Shown: positions 34,541 through 46,446, counted from the stretch's first letter. The stretch: 64,000 nucleotides of DNA from Laccaria trichodermophora (GCA_018417955.1 JACTVC010000039.1:368421-432420); one strand, 5' to 3'. Notes: generated by a model not told the origin, from the sequence alone. Translations and numbers: made by a program.

Positions 34541-35175
34541 AGTTATAAAGAGAATTTTGTTCTTATTCACCTATTTATTTTGGATTGTGCAAAACACGTT
34601 CTCGACTTCAACCTGAAAGTCACGTTGGATCAGCAACTATCAGCGATTTACTCGCAAATGCAGGGCCTGACCGGTTCCCTGCTATTGGTCCCGAAAGCCA
34701 CGAATCGTCACAGCATTTTATTTATTGAGTCGAAAAGTGTAACAATACCATTCGTTTGGATATGTTTCAAACGCTATCACAGCAGCGAGGGTATCCCTAT
34801 AATTTATCGAAGAATGTGCTGGGCTTAGATTTCAGGCAGCTGAGCACGGGTAGCAACTCGATGTCGATAAAAAAAATTCCGAGTCATTAATTATCCCTCT
34901 GCTCTCCCTAGCCAAATACATAAACGAGTTTTTACAAAGTCGAAAGGCTAGATTAACTGGCCGCCGCGCGGCTAAAACTCCTCCCTCGTAGTCGTAAAAA
35001 TGCGATGCAATAAACAAATACTGATGTGGTCATGGTGCTTGTGTATTCGTGATGGGTATGATCTGTGATAGGGGAGGAGAGTAAGTTTATGTTCGCTTGA
35101 AGTCAGTTGAAAATTGTTGTCACTCACATGTACAGATGTGCGAGAGTCCTATGCGGTGAAGTTGTGTCATTCGTC

Positions 35176-35304
35176 TCATGCGATGACGCAGTAGGCGTTG
35201 TTTCCACTGCCACCCGACTCTTCGTTGGTGGGGATTGAGTCACCCTGTGTCTGCTCGTTGGTGAAGACAGTGTCAACGTTGAAGAAGAGTGTGAAGGCGT
35301 CCAT
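35176..35304 (-). CDS. Mating pheromone precursor 2 (CVIA type)
   Basis: This encodes a 42-residue precursor starting MDAFTLFFNVDTVF and ending GSGNNAYCVIA before TGA. It is the right-arm counterpart of gene 1. Four residues differ, all in the pro-region, and the predicted mature end is identical, so both should give the same peptide. CaaX prenylation and processing near NEES are expected from the family. Confidence 0.92.
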   Translation of the reverse strand: MDAFTLFFNVDTVFTNEQTQGDSIPTNEESGGSGNNAYCVIA

Positions 35305-35400
35305 GTTATCTCGGGAGGGTGAAAGAGATGTAAAGGTTGGGTTGCAAGGAAAGAACGGTGGTTGCAATGAGCCTGGGGAAATGTTGTGAAGACTTGCTGA

Positions 35401-35467
35401 TTTTATACTTGAAAATGAGAGGCAAGCTTTGGTGAGCGCGTGAGCTATGCTGACGTTCCTATTGTTT
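35401..35467 (-). promoter_or_regulatory. Promoter of pheromone gene 2: AAACAATAGG motif and TATA box
   Basis: On the minus strand, AAACAATAGG is at 35467-35458, 163 bp before the ATG, and TATAAAA is at 35407-35401. Both spacings agree with gene 1. Confidence 0.6.
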
Positions 35468-36720
35468 TCATTTGATAGGCGAGATGATGACCCGACGTTT
35501 CCGCAATTGTCGCTGCCCCGAAGCGCACGCCGCGCGATTGGCAACAATAAGGGAGTGGCGGATGCCTAATGTAACGGCACTGTCTGTGCCTTGATAGGGA
35601 CCGCCAAGCTCCGCCAGGTAGATTTAACAAAAGAAGCCTATGCATCTTCTAATCCGTCATCCCGTGTGCGAAGACATGTTGTAGTCATCCGTCGAGAGAG
35701 TTATCAAGACACTGAGTCGGTCACCCACAGGACACCAACACCGGATAAGAAGCCAATTGTTAAGATCCTTTGCGCTTCCTGTAGCCCTGTAGGACGATAG
35801 AACGAAATACCCCAGAAATATGGGGTGTTTAGAATGAATCCATTGCCTTGAAGTTGGAACAGATAGATAGATCCGTACAGGAGACAAATGAACGAATGGA
35901 AGGGTTGTCCTCACGAGTGCGAGTGCTAAATCCATAAAGATTGCGGCGTCTACATAGAACAGATCCGTGATGTTGAAGTCGGGAAGGCTAGATCCGTAGA
36001 GTAAAAATCATCCTCAGAAATGGAGTCGATTCGCCGGTGGAGAATATGGGTGAGAACGTGCTGCCTCGCAGTAGGAAAGAGGGTGAGAATACACCAAAAC
36101 GGGCAATAATGCAGGAAACGTCTCCAATCGTCAACCGTTGTCCGCCCGAGACGAGACAAAAGAATATGTCGGGAGCTTTCTCGAACAGCAGCGATAAAAA
36201 ATTGAGGGCCACGTCGAAAAGATTCGGCATACGTTAGGAATTGGGACGCATACGTAAAGGCCTCATGCAAATCATGTGCCGTGCCTCTTGAAGCCTTCGG
36301 GAGTGTATGAATTTAGAGTCGGAGAAAGACGCTGGTACTCGCAGCCATTTTCCATGACTCTTCGCTTCAGACGTACAGTCAAACAATATCTCCACGAAGA
36401 GCGTGTGAGTGCAGCAGGACTACTCCGGGAAAAAGATATGAAAACGCTCCACATCTGGGTGTATTATCGGCTTCAATTTTGTCTGTGTCAAAGTCGCCAT
36501 GGTCATGCCGAGGTTTTGCGAGATGCAGGATGAGGCTCAAGAGCCTGAGGGTTGCTGACCAATTGTATGACAGCCAAACCGCAGCCAAACAGGGCTCGTC
36601 TCCGCCACCCGCCGCCAGCAATATCGTCACCGTCCGTCTCTATTCTTTCGACATCTAGGTCCCTGGCTACTGTCTTGTCGGCGGTCGCTTGTTTCTGCAA
36701 CATTCGCGCCATTTGCAACT

Positions 36721-39700
36721 ATGGCGGCGCACCCAGTTGTGGAGGAGGGGAAGCTTCTGAGTGAGGCCCTGAATACCGTCAAAATTCAGGTTCAGCAAAT
36801 GAAGCGACATTTGGTCAGTCTACAGCTGGTGGATGCTTTGGAAATACGCTTAGAATGGTGTTTTGAAAATACAGGAACTTGACCAACTCATGGATGCATT
36901 GAAGAGCGCAAGTACGATGCTCGCAGAACTGCGGACATCGTCGCTGTCACCAAAGCAATACTATGAGCTATGTAAGCGTACTGGGCTGATTTTGAGGTTT
37001 ACGGAGCTCACGATATGGTCAGATATGGCCGTATTTGACGCACTCCGACACCTCTCCAACTACTTGTACGAAGCGCACACGCAGTCCAGACACCACTTAG
37101 CCGACCTTTATGAATTGGTTCAATACGCTGGCAACATCATCCCAAGGCTATACCTCATGATTACCGTTGGCTCGGTGTACATGTCTATTCCGGAGGCACC
37201 TGTCAAAGAGATAATGAAGGATATGATGGAAATGTCGAGAGGGGTTCTGCATCCGATACGCGGGCTCTTTCTTCGACACTATCTTAGTGGGCAAACGAGG
37301 GACCATTTACCGGTTGGACTTGACTCTGGGTGCGCTTGATTCTCCATGTTGCTGGTTATCATCTTACTTGCTCCTGGCAGGCCCTCTGGTAACCTCCAAG
37401 ATTCGATAAGCTTCGTTCTCACCAATTTCATTGAGATGAACAAGCTCTGGGTGCGGCTGCAACATCAAGGCCACTCACGCGACCGCGAGAAGCGTGAAAT
37501 GGAGCGACGCGAACTACGAATCCTCGTTGGTACCAACCTCGTCCGACTTAGTCAACTTGACGGTGTCGACCTGGACATGTACCAGAAGACGATATTGCCC
37601 AGCATTCTCGAGCAGGTTGTCAATTGCAAAGATGTGATAGCTCAAGAGTACTTGATGGAGGTTGTCATCCAGGTGCGTGACGTCCTACTGGACGACTTAG
37701 GGGGAAACACTTACCGCCCTTTCTAGGTCTTTACAGACGAGTTCCATTTGCATGCCCTTGGCCCCTTCCTGTCAGCCACTGCCCAGCTTCATCCCAAGGT
37801 TAACATCAAGCAGATCGTCATCGCCCTTATTGATCGACTTGCCTCGTATGCGGCACGCGAGGCTGAGAGTGAGGACCCTGAGGAGACAAAACGCCAAGAA
37901 GAAGCGGCTGCTCGACGCCTTGCAGAAAGGGTGAAGCTGCAGAAGGAGAGGGCCCGAGAAAATGCGTACCGAGCCGCCTCACCCACTTCGGCTGGGCCAG
38001 AAGCGAACACCTGGGGCGTACCAACATCTCCCACAACAACAACTACCTTTTCAGAGTCCGAGAAGTCACCTGTCTTGCCGACCTCTCCTAGCACAACCAT
38101 TGATGAGAAATTGGGGAAAGGAAAGGATAAGGAGGGCTCACCTGTACGCAAGTTCCGAGGTGTACCTGAGGACGTGCAACTGTTTGAGGTCTTCTGGAAG
38201 CAAGTTGTTGAGCTCATCAAGGTTCGTGCTTTCTTTATATTTTGTCATTCTCTGACGATCCTGAAAACGCCTAGGCTCGACCCGACCTTTCAATACAAGA
38301 TATCACTGCTTTGCTTGTCTCGTTGACAAACCTTTCCTTGAGCTGTTATCCTGACAGACTTGAATATGTAGATCAAGTCCTTGGATTTGCTGCCGACAAA
38401 ATAAAGGAGTTTAGTGAAAGGTTCATAAACATTTTATAGCTGATATGATATCTGACAAACTAAATTTGTAGCCCTGATTTGCACGCGCAACAAACGACCA
38501 CCAACCTTTCCGCCCTTCTGGTTGCCCCAATCAACTCTTATCAATCAGTGCTCACATTACTCGCCATTCCCAATTACGGCCCTCTACTGACGAAACAGCT
38601 CTTCTTAACGCGTCGCTCTATCGCTCATTCCGTTGTCTCTTCTGTGCTCAAGAACGAGACAATTGTAGAGTCACCAGAGGACGTTGACGGGGTTCTTGAA
38701 CTGTGTCATGTGCTTATAAAGGATCAGTCGGATTCAGGTGCTGCATTGGCACCAAATGGTTCACAGGCAAACATACGAGATGGAAGGAGGCCGGGGCCAT
38801 ACTTTATGGAGAGGGAGGAGATGGCGGAAGAGCAAGGGTGGGTGGCGAGAATGGTGCATTTGTTCCGTGCTGAGTCGCTGGATGTACAATTCGAGGTGAG
38901 TCTGGGTTTTCCCAAACCGTTGCACCTTGCTGATTGCATGTGGCGTAGCTCTTACAAGTTGCGCGTCGACACTTTGACATGGGAGGAGAAAGGATGCGCT
39001 TCACGTTCCCTGCTCTCATTACCTCCTCTATCAAACTATGTCGCCGGTACAAGAACCGGCAACATGTGGTTTGTACTCGCCTTGCATTTGATACGCCGTC
39101 AACTTATTTTATTGGTGTTTCAGGAGGACGAATGGGAGACGAAAGTAGCCGCAATCCTCAAATTTGTACGGCAGGTTACCGCCATTCTCGCAACACAAGT
39201 CGAGGCGCCAACGATCGCACTGCGATTGTTCCTCCTTTCTGCCCAAATTGCTGACGAGTGTGGGTTCGAGGACCTATCGTATGATTTCTATGTGCAAGCT
39301 TTCAGCGTGTACGAGGAGAGCATATCAGAATCGCGCGCTCAATTACAAGCGATTACGCTGATCATTGGCACGCTCTCTGGCGCCAAGGTCTTTGGTATGG
39401 ACAATTATGATACCCTGATCACCAAGGCTGCGCTGCATGGGGCAAGGTTGCTGAAGAAGAGCCATCAAGCTACGGCGGTGGGCTTGGCGAGTCATCTTTG
39501 GTGGCAGGAGGCGCCTCCACCTGCTGAGGGCGAGGTTGAGGTTCGAGGGAAGCCTGCTGTCGTTGATAAGTCTTCGTCAAGGGAAGAGGCGGAGGGCGCT
39601 GTCAAGGCGGTAAGTACTCCCTGAGCTTTCTGCACGAGATTGATCCTGATTTCTGTTTGTAGTACCCTCATCAGGACAGCAAGCGGGTTCTCGAGTGCCT

Positions 39701-40140
39701 TCAGAAGTCTTTGCGCATCGCCAACTCGGCGATTGAGGAAATCGTCACTGTACAGCTCTATTGTGATGCTCTCGATCACTATCTGTATTACCTCGACCGG
39801 GGAGCCCCAGATGTTAGTCACGCGACTGCTCATTCACCTGGCCTTGAAACTGACGTTTGTTGCCTAGCTTGCTCCCAAGTATGTGAATAGCTTGGTTGAG
39901 CTAATCACATCTAGTATAGACAACATCTCATCGCCAGACGTCCACCCTACCCAACGAGCACCTCCTGGTCTCATTGAAGGTGTCCAGACACCTGAAATGA
40001 TCACGAGACATTTCAGGAATACGCTTGCGTACATCAGCAGGAGAAAAAATGCTGCAGCTGAGGGCACTGGTGCTGTGGACTCGAGGTGGGATGATGTGGA
40101 CGTTGTTGGCGCCCTTTTGAAGATGGGCATTGGACGATGA
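36721..40140 (+). CDS. VPS35: Retromer core subunit Vps35
   Basis: Vps35 is the alpha-solenoid scaffold of retromer, which recycles cargo from endosomes to the Golgi. Eleven exons join in frame: 36721-36813, 36875-36971, 37023-37329, 37381-37672, 37727-38221, 38275-38420, 38472-38895, 38949-39068, 39124-39609, 39663-39812 and 39868-40140, giving 960 residues. N-terminal signatures are [20 protein letters not shown], then [20 protein letters not shown]. The PRLYLM block follows: [17 protein letters not shown]. The C-terminal part has [15 protein letters not shown] and [15 protein letters not shown], as in the Vps29-binding half. A Ser/Thr/Pro-rich insertion of about 80 residues (near 37960-38150) interrupts the middle. 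It is a longer protein than yeast or human Vps35 for that reason. Confidence 0.97.
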
Positions 40141-40288
40141 TTATTTTTTTCATTAATGACGCTTTGGAAGAGGTTGCTTAATGTTGTGATGTATAGTGTA
40201 CATGATTTGTCACCCCCCTTTTGTCCTTCGCCTTCTGGATATCCAGTGGAACCTTTTTTCTCGGTCACATATATTTGTGTTGCGGGAG

Positions 40289-41848
40289 CTATCCCGTTTT
40301 CGCCTTGAGTTCCCTCCAGAGTGTCAAATACATTATTCCCCCGATGCCCACCACAGCTATCTGCACGCCAATGTAATTCGTCATCCCTATTTTGACGCCA
40401 GCGCCACCGAGGATAGCACCAGTGACGCGACCGAGGTAGTTACTGTATTGAATAGCCAAACTTACCCTTCCATTCCAGTTGTCCGGCAACTGTTTGGAGA
40501 GTAAACTGAGTGTACAAGTACTTGCGAGGTTGAAACCAAGAGCGACGAGGACCCAACAAACGTAGAACGATCCGAAAGTGATGTTGTCAGTTCGAAGAAG
40601 GACGAGTGTGAGAAGAAGTCCCGCGAGCCCGAGAGAAGTTCCTGTGGCTAGCGTAGTGCGGTCCTGGAATCGGCGGGCGTACCGAACGTTGAGAAGGAGG
40701 AACGGGAAGGACGCTAACCCTCCCAGAGCGATGAAGTTTCCCGCGCGGAAGGGGGAGTAGCCGAGTGCGGATGCGGTGAATACGGGAATGTTGGATTCCC
40801 AACTAGCAAGGATGAGGAAACAAGTCATGGCGTAGTAGCACATGCAGATTATGACGCCCCATTGACTTGTGGAAAGGCTTTGAACTCCTGGCGTATCTAT
40901 GGTAGATTCTGCTGGGTCAGACTCTAATGTGGACTGGACTGGAGGTCCGAGTTGGATGACTTCTTGTTGTTTTTGGACGTCTTCGAAGAGCACGCCGCTG
41001 ATGACCCAAAAGACGGCCCATGTGGCTGCCATCACCCACCCAGGGCTAGTGAACCCATTGAAAATGGAATTGGAGAAGCCGACTTTGTACAAGAGACCAC
41101 CGAGGAAGGGGCCTGTTGAAAAGCCGAAACATTGACCGATGACGAGCCAGGAGGCAAGGGTTGTGCGTTGGCGAACGCCAACTATGCGTGGGTCGCTACA
41201 GTACCGCTTTGTGTACATGAAGGAGGTGAAACCGAACCCAGTGACGATACGCCCCAGGAGGATCAGGTAAAGCCAGTTAGAGTAGTAGGCCATGGCATGT
41301 AAGATGTTTCCAAGGAGCATGGCTGCGTATGCGAATTGGAAGGGCCTTTTGTAACGACCTGAGTGGTTGTTGCATAGATTAGTGGGTAATTATAAATTTA
41401 TGGGTGTAAATCGGAGGGCTTACCTACCTTTATCAAGCCTTGTCATGAAAATCAATGTGATACCAGAGAACACGGTTGGGATACCGATGATGAGGCCAGA
41501 GAAGACGGCAGATCCCCCAAGATGTTCTGCATATGCACTGGCAGAGGAAACGATTATAAAAAATGAGAACTGTGTTACAATAGGAATGAGCGACTTGTGG
41601 CAATTGGAAATAGAGAAACTCACCTGGAAGAGGGCATTTCCCCCGATTGCGACGAAGAGGGACTTGTAAGAAGGGAGTTTGAGCTCGGATTCGATGAACT
41701 GTTCCTGTTCTGCTGTTTCTACATGTCCAATATTCCCTCGGCGTGACGAAAAGATACCAGGAATTGTAAGATGCGAGAATGGTTCTCTGCGGACACTAGA
41801 GTGTGCATAGTTGACCACTGTAGACTTGATAACAGTTGAAGATGCCAT
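40289..41848 (-). CDS. MFS transporter, probably MFSD8/CLN7-like organelle type
   Basis: Exons on the minus strand are 41848-41624, 41569-41428 and 41358-40289, giving 478 residues with about twelve hydrophobic segments. Removing the first intron, which lacks a stop and could be retained, gives the smooth membrane helix ALFQFSFFIIVSSASAYAEH. The MFS loop motif is visible as FMTRLDKGRYKRPF. The order LLGNILHAMAYYSNWLYLI, GRIVTGFG, then YCSDPRIVGVRQRTTLASW recalls MFSD8-like lysosomal or vacuolar transporters. Substrate is unknown. It is tail-to-tail with VPS35, with 148 bp between the stops. Confidence 0.85.
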
Positions 41849-42144
41849 TGAGTCCTAACGACCGCCGGGCAGCCATCTTTTATGTTATGAGAGGATTCGA
41901 CGACAGAGTCGGAGATGATGCAAGTTTAGGTCACATCATCATGATGATGATTCTTACTCTCTGGTGCCTGCCAACGGTCCAGCAGTAGTACAGAAGGCAT
42001 CTTTATGACTTGAGGAAGGACTCGATAATCCCGCAGACGCGGTGACAGGTATGGCGCCGCAAGAAAACTCCGCAATGCCAATTAGTTACATAGGGTAAGT
42101 AAGCTCCAAAAGCCAAATCTATCATACATAACTACGAATCAAGC

Positions 42145-44716
42145 CTACAAATCAATCAACAGTGCCTCTTTTCTTTCCTCCTTGTACTCGATCCCTGACG
42201 GTGCTGCTAATGTTGCGCCAAACATGGGGAACGCCTGTGGTGCTAGGGTTGGAGCAACGGGAAACTGGGGTAGCGCTGCTGGGGCAGGTGCGGGAGAGAT
42301 AGCCTGCTGATATGGTTGCTGCTGATGTTGGTACTGTGGTTGGCGTTGAGGAACATGTTGCTGTTGCTGCTGCGGTCGTGCATGGGCAGTAGGCTGTTGA
42401 GCAGCGACGGTGTTGCTCCTTGCTAATTGGGGCTGAGCTGTGGACTGTGCGTATGTAACAGTGTTATGCCTGGCTATTGACTGTGAGGGGTGGGTTTGAA
42501 TTGGTGGGGCTTGGGGATGGGAATCGGTGATCTGCTGGGGGGGTTGGGATAGAGCCGAAGGAGTGTTGTAGGTGACAGGTGGAAGAGTCTGACTTGTGCT
42601 CGGGGTGGGTGGAGTAGCAAAGTATGACTGGTACTGTGACGGCTGCTGCTGTTGTGGTTGTTGGGGAGAGTGTTGGAAAGAAGGGGGGGCTGAAGGCTGC
42701 TGTGAGGGAGGAGCGCTGGCGACAGGAGATTGGGTCTGTTGAGGAGGAGTATACCATGACGTGGATTGTGATTGTTGCTGCTGCTGCTGGGGTTGTTGCG
42801 GACGCCATTGAGGCTGTGACACCTCAAATCGCGGAGAGCTGACGTATTGAGCCTGCTGTGGTTGTTCTTGTGCCAGAGGTGGGGAATAGGCAGTCATCTG
42901 TGGCGAAAGTGGTTGTTGCGCTTCCAATTGTTGATATCCTGAGGGGGGCTGCTGCAATTGAGCAGGAGACCACTGATTATAACCTGTATTATAGCTCGAC
43001 ATCGGTTGCTGATACTGAGAAGATGGCGCAGTGGAGGAACGCCAACGAGGTTGGGAAATCTGTTGAGTCAATATTTGGTCGTACAGCTTGACTGCTTGTG
43101 ATAGTTTGTCGTGCATGTCCGAAAGCATTTCTACACAGAAAGTAGGCATGAGCACTGTCCTGACTTGCGAATTTTAGGAAACTGACCCTCTTTCCGACCA
43201 GCATCATCCAGGCTCAACGCCATCTTAGGCCTCAATCCGTTTGCCTTATCGTACAGCTCGTTTACCGCTGGATACCTGGAAATGTCCCTCCCGCCTTGCG
43301 CCTGAACCTGCTCTACAGTTTGGTTGAACGTGAGAATCGCGTCTTCCTCTAAAGGCTCTAGATCGTAACTTGGCACCTTGGGCAGTGCCGGCTGGTGGAG
43401 TCCAGGAGGGTATGATTGTGAATAACCAGGGCCGGCGTACTCGTACGGAGCCTCTGTGCGTGGTGTCTCTACAACGATGGGTGCACTGGGTTTGGGAGCA
43501 TTGGCTTCGCGTAAGCTCGCTTCTATGGCAGCTCTGAGGTCTGGATCGTCGTCTTCGTCTGAAACAGCCTTCCTGTCGGGATAGGAGCTTCTGTGGACAA
43601 TAGGGGGTTCTGAGGACTGCCATTTGGGCTGGGATGGGACGTAGCCAGGGCGAGCGTTCCCGTTTGCGTTGACCTCTTGCAGAGAGAGCTGAATAGCCCT
43701 TTGAAGTTCAGCGTCGGCCAATTCGCGCGCACCACGGTGGCGAGTTCCGTGAAGACTCGTTGAGTGTCGGTGACCTTTGTCACTGTGGATAACGGTTAGA
43801 ATACGTTTGTAGCTAAGAAGGAAGAAACCTACACTTTCTCATGTTTCTTCGTGAGCTTAGCGTGGCAGCCATCACACACCCGCACATCTGTGGTGATACC
43901 GAAGTGGGGCAAAGGCATTGACTTCGAGGAGCATTGCTGGTCAAAGACTTGACCACAGTTTCGGCAGTGATGCTTTCGGTTTGTGAATGTGAATGCCGTC
44001 CGACACCGTAGGCAGACTTCTGAGTCTATCCACTCGGGGGCGGTTTGAGTATCGACCATGGCAGAGTTGGCAACAGCTAGGTCCTTTGGAGGAAAATTGA
44101 ATCCTGTGATATTGCGATGAGGTGTGGAGCAAAGATATTCCGACATTGATTGTTACTCACCTTCGTTGGTCAACATTTTGTATACCTGTCCCATGTAGCT
44201 CAGTGTATGCTTTCCCTCGAATGCGAAACTCCAATTCTGAATGAGACGTAGGATAACATTTTTGACCTCGAGGTTTAAGACTGGAACTTTAAGTATGGAG
44301 ACGAGATTATCCACGAATTCCCGAGAGGCGACTTCAACTAGGAAGTGATCACCGCCGTTCTTGATGCAAATATCCGTCAACTGGAATTTTAAGCCTACAT
44401 GAGCTCGTAATACAAAGTAGTATGATTAAACGTACCCCCAAAGCTAGAAGCTGAACGTTTGGGTTCTTATGATTGAGTCGGCGTTTAAGAGCACGCATGG
44501 CGTCCTTTGCTGGCACCGACTTTGAGCGGATTTGATCGCATATTTCAAGATTCAAAGCGATATCCTCTGCGCCTGCTGGCAAGAGCTCAGATGTCGCTTT
44601 GTCTGAATGGTGATCGGTATGAAATGTTTCTTTCTTGCCAGAGGAGCACGACATGACTTACCGACAGCATCGTCGAGCTGTGACGTTCCCCATATCCAAG
44701 CACCTATGCCTGACAT
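42145..44716 (-). CDS. VPS27: ESCRT-0 subunit Vps27/HRS
   Basis: Vps27 sorts ubiquitinated cargo on endosomes. Exons on the minus strand are 44716-44662, 44602-44436, 44380-44161, 44103-43833, 43782-43187 and 43130-42145, giving 764 residues. The VHS domain begins [20 protein letters not shown]. The FYVE zinc finger contains [12 protein letters not shown] with flanking CLRC and CDGC pairs. Two UIM-like helices follow: [13 protein letters not shown] and [13 protein letters not shown]. The C-terminal third is Gln/Pro-rich and ends in EALLIDL, a clathrin-box-like sequence. The fourth intron is only in frame with the GTAGGT donor at 43832. The start is fixed by the first VHS helix. Confidence 0.95.
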
Positions 44717-45712
44717 TGCGCTAGATGGCGTTGAGAGGGTCAGTTGGATGTAAGTAACTTGCCAGGTTATTGCCTCTGTGCAAGAGGGCCGTAGCGGCTG
44801 TGCTCAGTATGACTAATTCCATGCTGACATCATCTTGTTCGGTTTCTAACAAACGCAAACATCGCAGTAACTTCTACAAGCTTCGCGATGGCCTCACCAC
44901 AATCTGACCATATGCTCACCTAAACACCTCAGCACATGATGGATACTATTCGAGACAATTGTCGTCCCCATGTGCATTCTTATTTTTTTTAGCTTTCAAA
45001 GCGGCACCTTGGCGAGGATTTTAGAGGTTCCTCCATCTCCTGGTCCTTACTTGCTCCAAACTCCTGTTATGCACCATATATTGCCGTGATATTCAACGCT
45101 GAACCGATCTCGTTTCCGAGGATAATAACATTTACTCGTCCACTCAAGGGATCACTCTTGAGAACGGATTTATTCCAGACATCACAATCTTTCTGGAGCG
45201 CTTGCACTCGAGGATAGGCTTTTCATTCTCTCAGCTGTCTTCTGCTCGGATCTCTATACCTTTTCCCGCGGATTTATTCGAAAACACCGCCATTTTCTGG
45301 AGTGACCCATTTTATCGTCTGCAGGGCGACAAGGAGCAGGAATGTCATTGACAGTTGGGTGTGTTCCCTGCCGAGAAACAAGCCGACCCGGTTACAAAAC
45401 CGTGCTACACATTTGTACATCGCCTATCTGTACAATTGACTACGTCTTTAAAGCGGCCAACTCAACTTCAATAAATGCGCACAAATGCTCAACGGATAGC
45501 TACAGTATGTCTTTTCAAGTGCAAAGCCGGATTAGCGGGTTGCTGATTGCCCTTATCGTACTTATCGGTCCGGATTCAAGCAAGAGGGTGCGCCAAGGTA
45601 AGGCACAGGATGTCGGCACATTAAGCATCCACTGCTCCGTTATTGTCTTCAATCGCACTACGCGTGCAACCATAATTCCCAAAACGATCCATCGTCTCGC
45701 CAGTCAAATCTC

Positions 45713-45779
45713 AAACAATAGGACCTTCACCATAGTTCACGGGCTTACCGAAACGTGCAGGTCATGTCCAAGTATAAGA
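45713..45779 (+). promoter_or_regulatory. Promoter of pheromone gene 3: AAACAATAGG motif and TATA-like box
   Basis: AAACAATAGG at 45713-45722 is 162 bp before the ATG. TATAAGA at 45773-45779 takes the TATA position. The motif is intact although the surrounding DNA has diverged from copies 1 and 2, which argues for constraint. Confidence 0.6.
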
Positions 45780-45874
45780 CGACAAGTTTTTACCGCATAT
45801 CTCCAGGCCTATTGCAACCACCATTCCTTCCTTGCAATCCAACCTTAACATCTCTCGCATCCTCCCGAGTTAAC

Positions 45875-46003
45875 ATGGACGCCTTCACATTCTTCGTCGA
45901 CATCGAGACCATCTTCACCCACCACCAGACTCAGAGTGATTCGATCCCCACCAATCAGGAGTCAGGCGGCAGCGGAAACAACGCTTATTGTGTTATTGCT
46001 TGA
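45875..46003 (+). CDS. Mating pheromone precursor 3 (CVIA type)
   Basis: This encodes a 42-residue precursor starting MDAFTFFVDIETIF and ending GSGNNAYCVIA before TGA. The pro-region differs at many positions from copies 1 and 2, and NQES replaces NEES at the putative processing site. The last ten residues of the predicted mature peptide are unchanged. Most substitutions fall in the discarded part, which fits purifying selection on the mature peptide. Confidence 0.92.
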   Translation: MDAFTFFVDIETIFTHHQTQSDSIPTNQESGGSGNNAYCVIA

Positions 46004-46446
46004 GACAGTCAATCACGCACATGATCTAGCCTTTCGTCTCTGTGAGTTGCAACGACTTTTCTTACTGCCCCGAAGCGACCGCTTATTTATTTTCCTTTCC
46101 CCATTACAGATCATATTCATTACGACCACCACAACCGTAATGACAGTATCATTATTCGTTCATCACATTACGACCGCGAGGGAAGAGTTTTAGCCATATG
46201 GCGGAGACATTAATCTAGCCTTTCGACTTTCATCAATAGTTTTTGTATTGGGCAAGGGACGCAAGAAATATCACAAATTTTTTAAAGAAAAGTTCCATGT
46301 TACTAATGCTTAGCCGTCAAGAAGCAGCAACCAGAACCGCGGCACGAATTTACAGCTATAGTCAGAGGGTTTTTTTATCGACGTTACCCTGTCTATTTTT
46401 ATCTGTAACAAGAATCGCGATCACGTGTTACATCTTGAACTAAACG

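Larger units (their letters stand above)
30620..36597. repeat. Right arm of the large inverted repeat (partner 14195-19785)
   Basis: Its complement repeats the left arm segment by segment: the pheromone gene at 35304-35176, the tandem 183 bp pair at about 33400-33760, and both element E copies. It is roughly 390 bp longer than the left arm. Part of this is explained by the 180 bp minisatellite at 31141-31320, and the rest by small indels. Its outer end lies about 120 bp before the VPS35 start codon. Confidence 0.9.
44820..46430 (+). repeat. Third copy of the pheromone-bearing unit
   Basis: This stretch corresponds, in the same orientation but more diverged, to about 14500-16050 of the left arm. 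Shared blocks include the 'acggattcattttaaacaccgc'-like segment near 45270, 'cattttatcgtctgcagggcgaca', the whole promoter and gene of a pheromone, and 'attaatctagcctttcgacttt' near 46208. Element E is absent. It lies between the divergently transcribed VPS27 and MSH4 genes. Confidence 0.75.

Noticed and set aside
36000..36600. Possible STE3 pheromone receptor or other gene upstream of VPS35
   Set aside because: No run of hydrophobic helices was found. The short frames belong to the inverted-repeat arm and are not conserved in frame with 14195-14450.
42464..42842. Long shifted and antisense frames opposite the end of VPS27
   Set aside because: The CAG-rich DNA of the Gln/Pro-rich tail keeps other frames open. 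Only the VPS27 frame connects to the FYVE and VHS exons.
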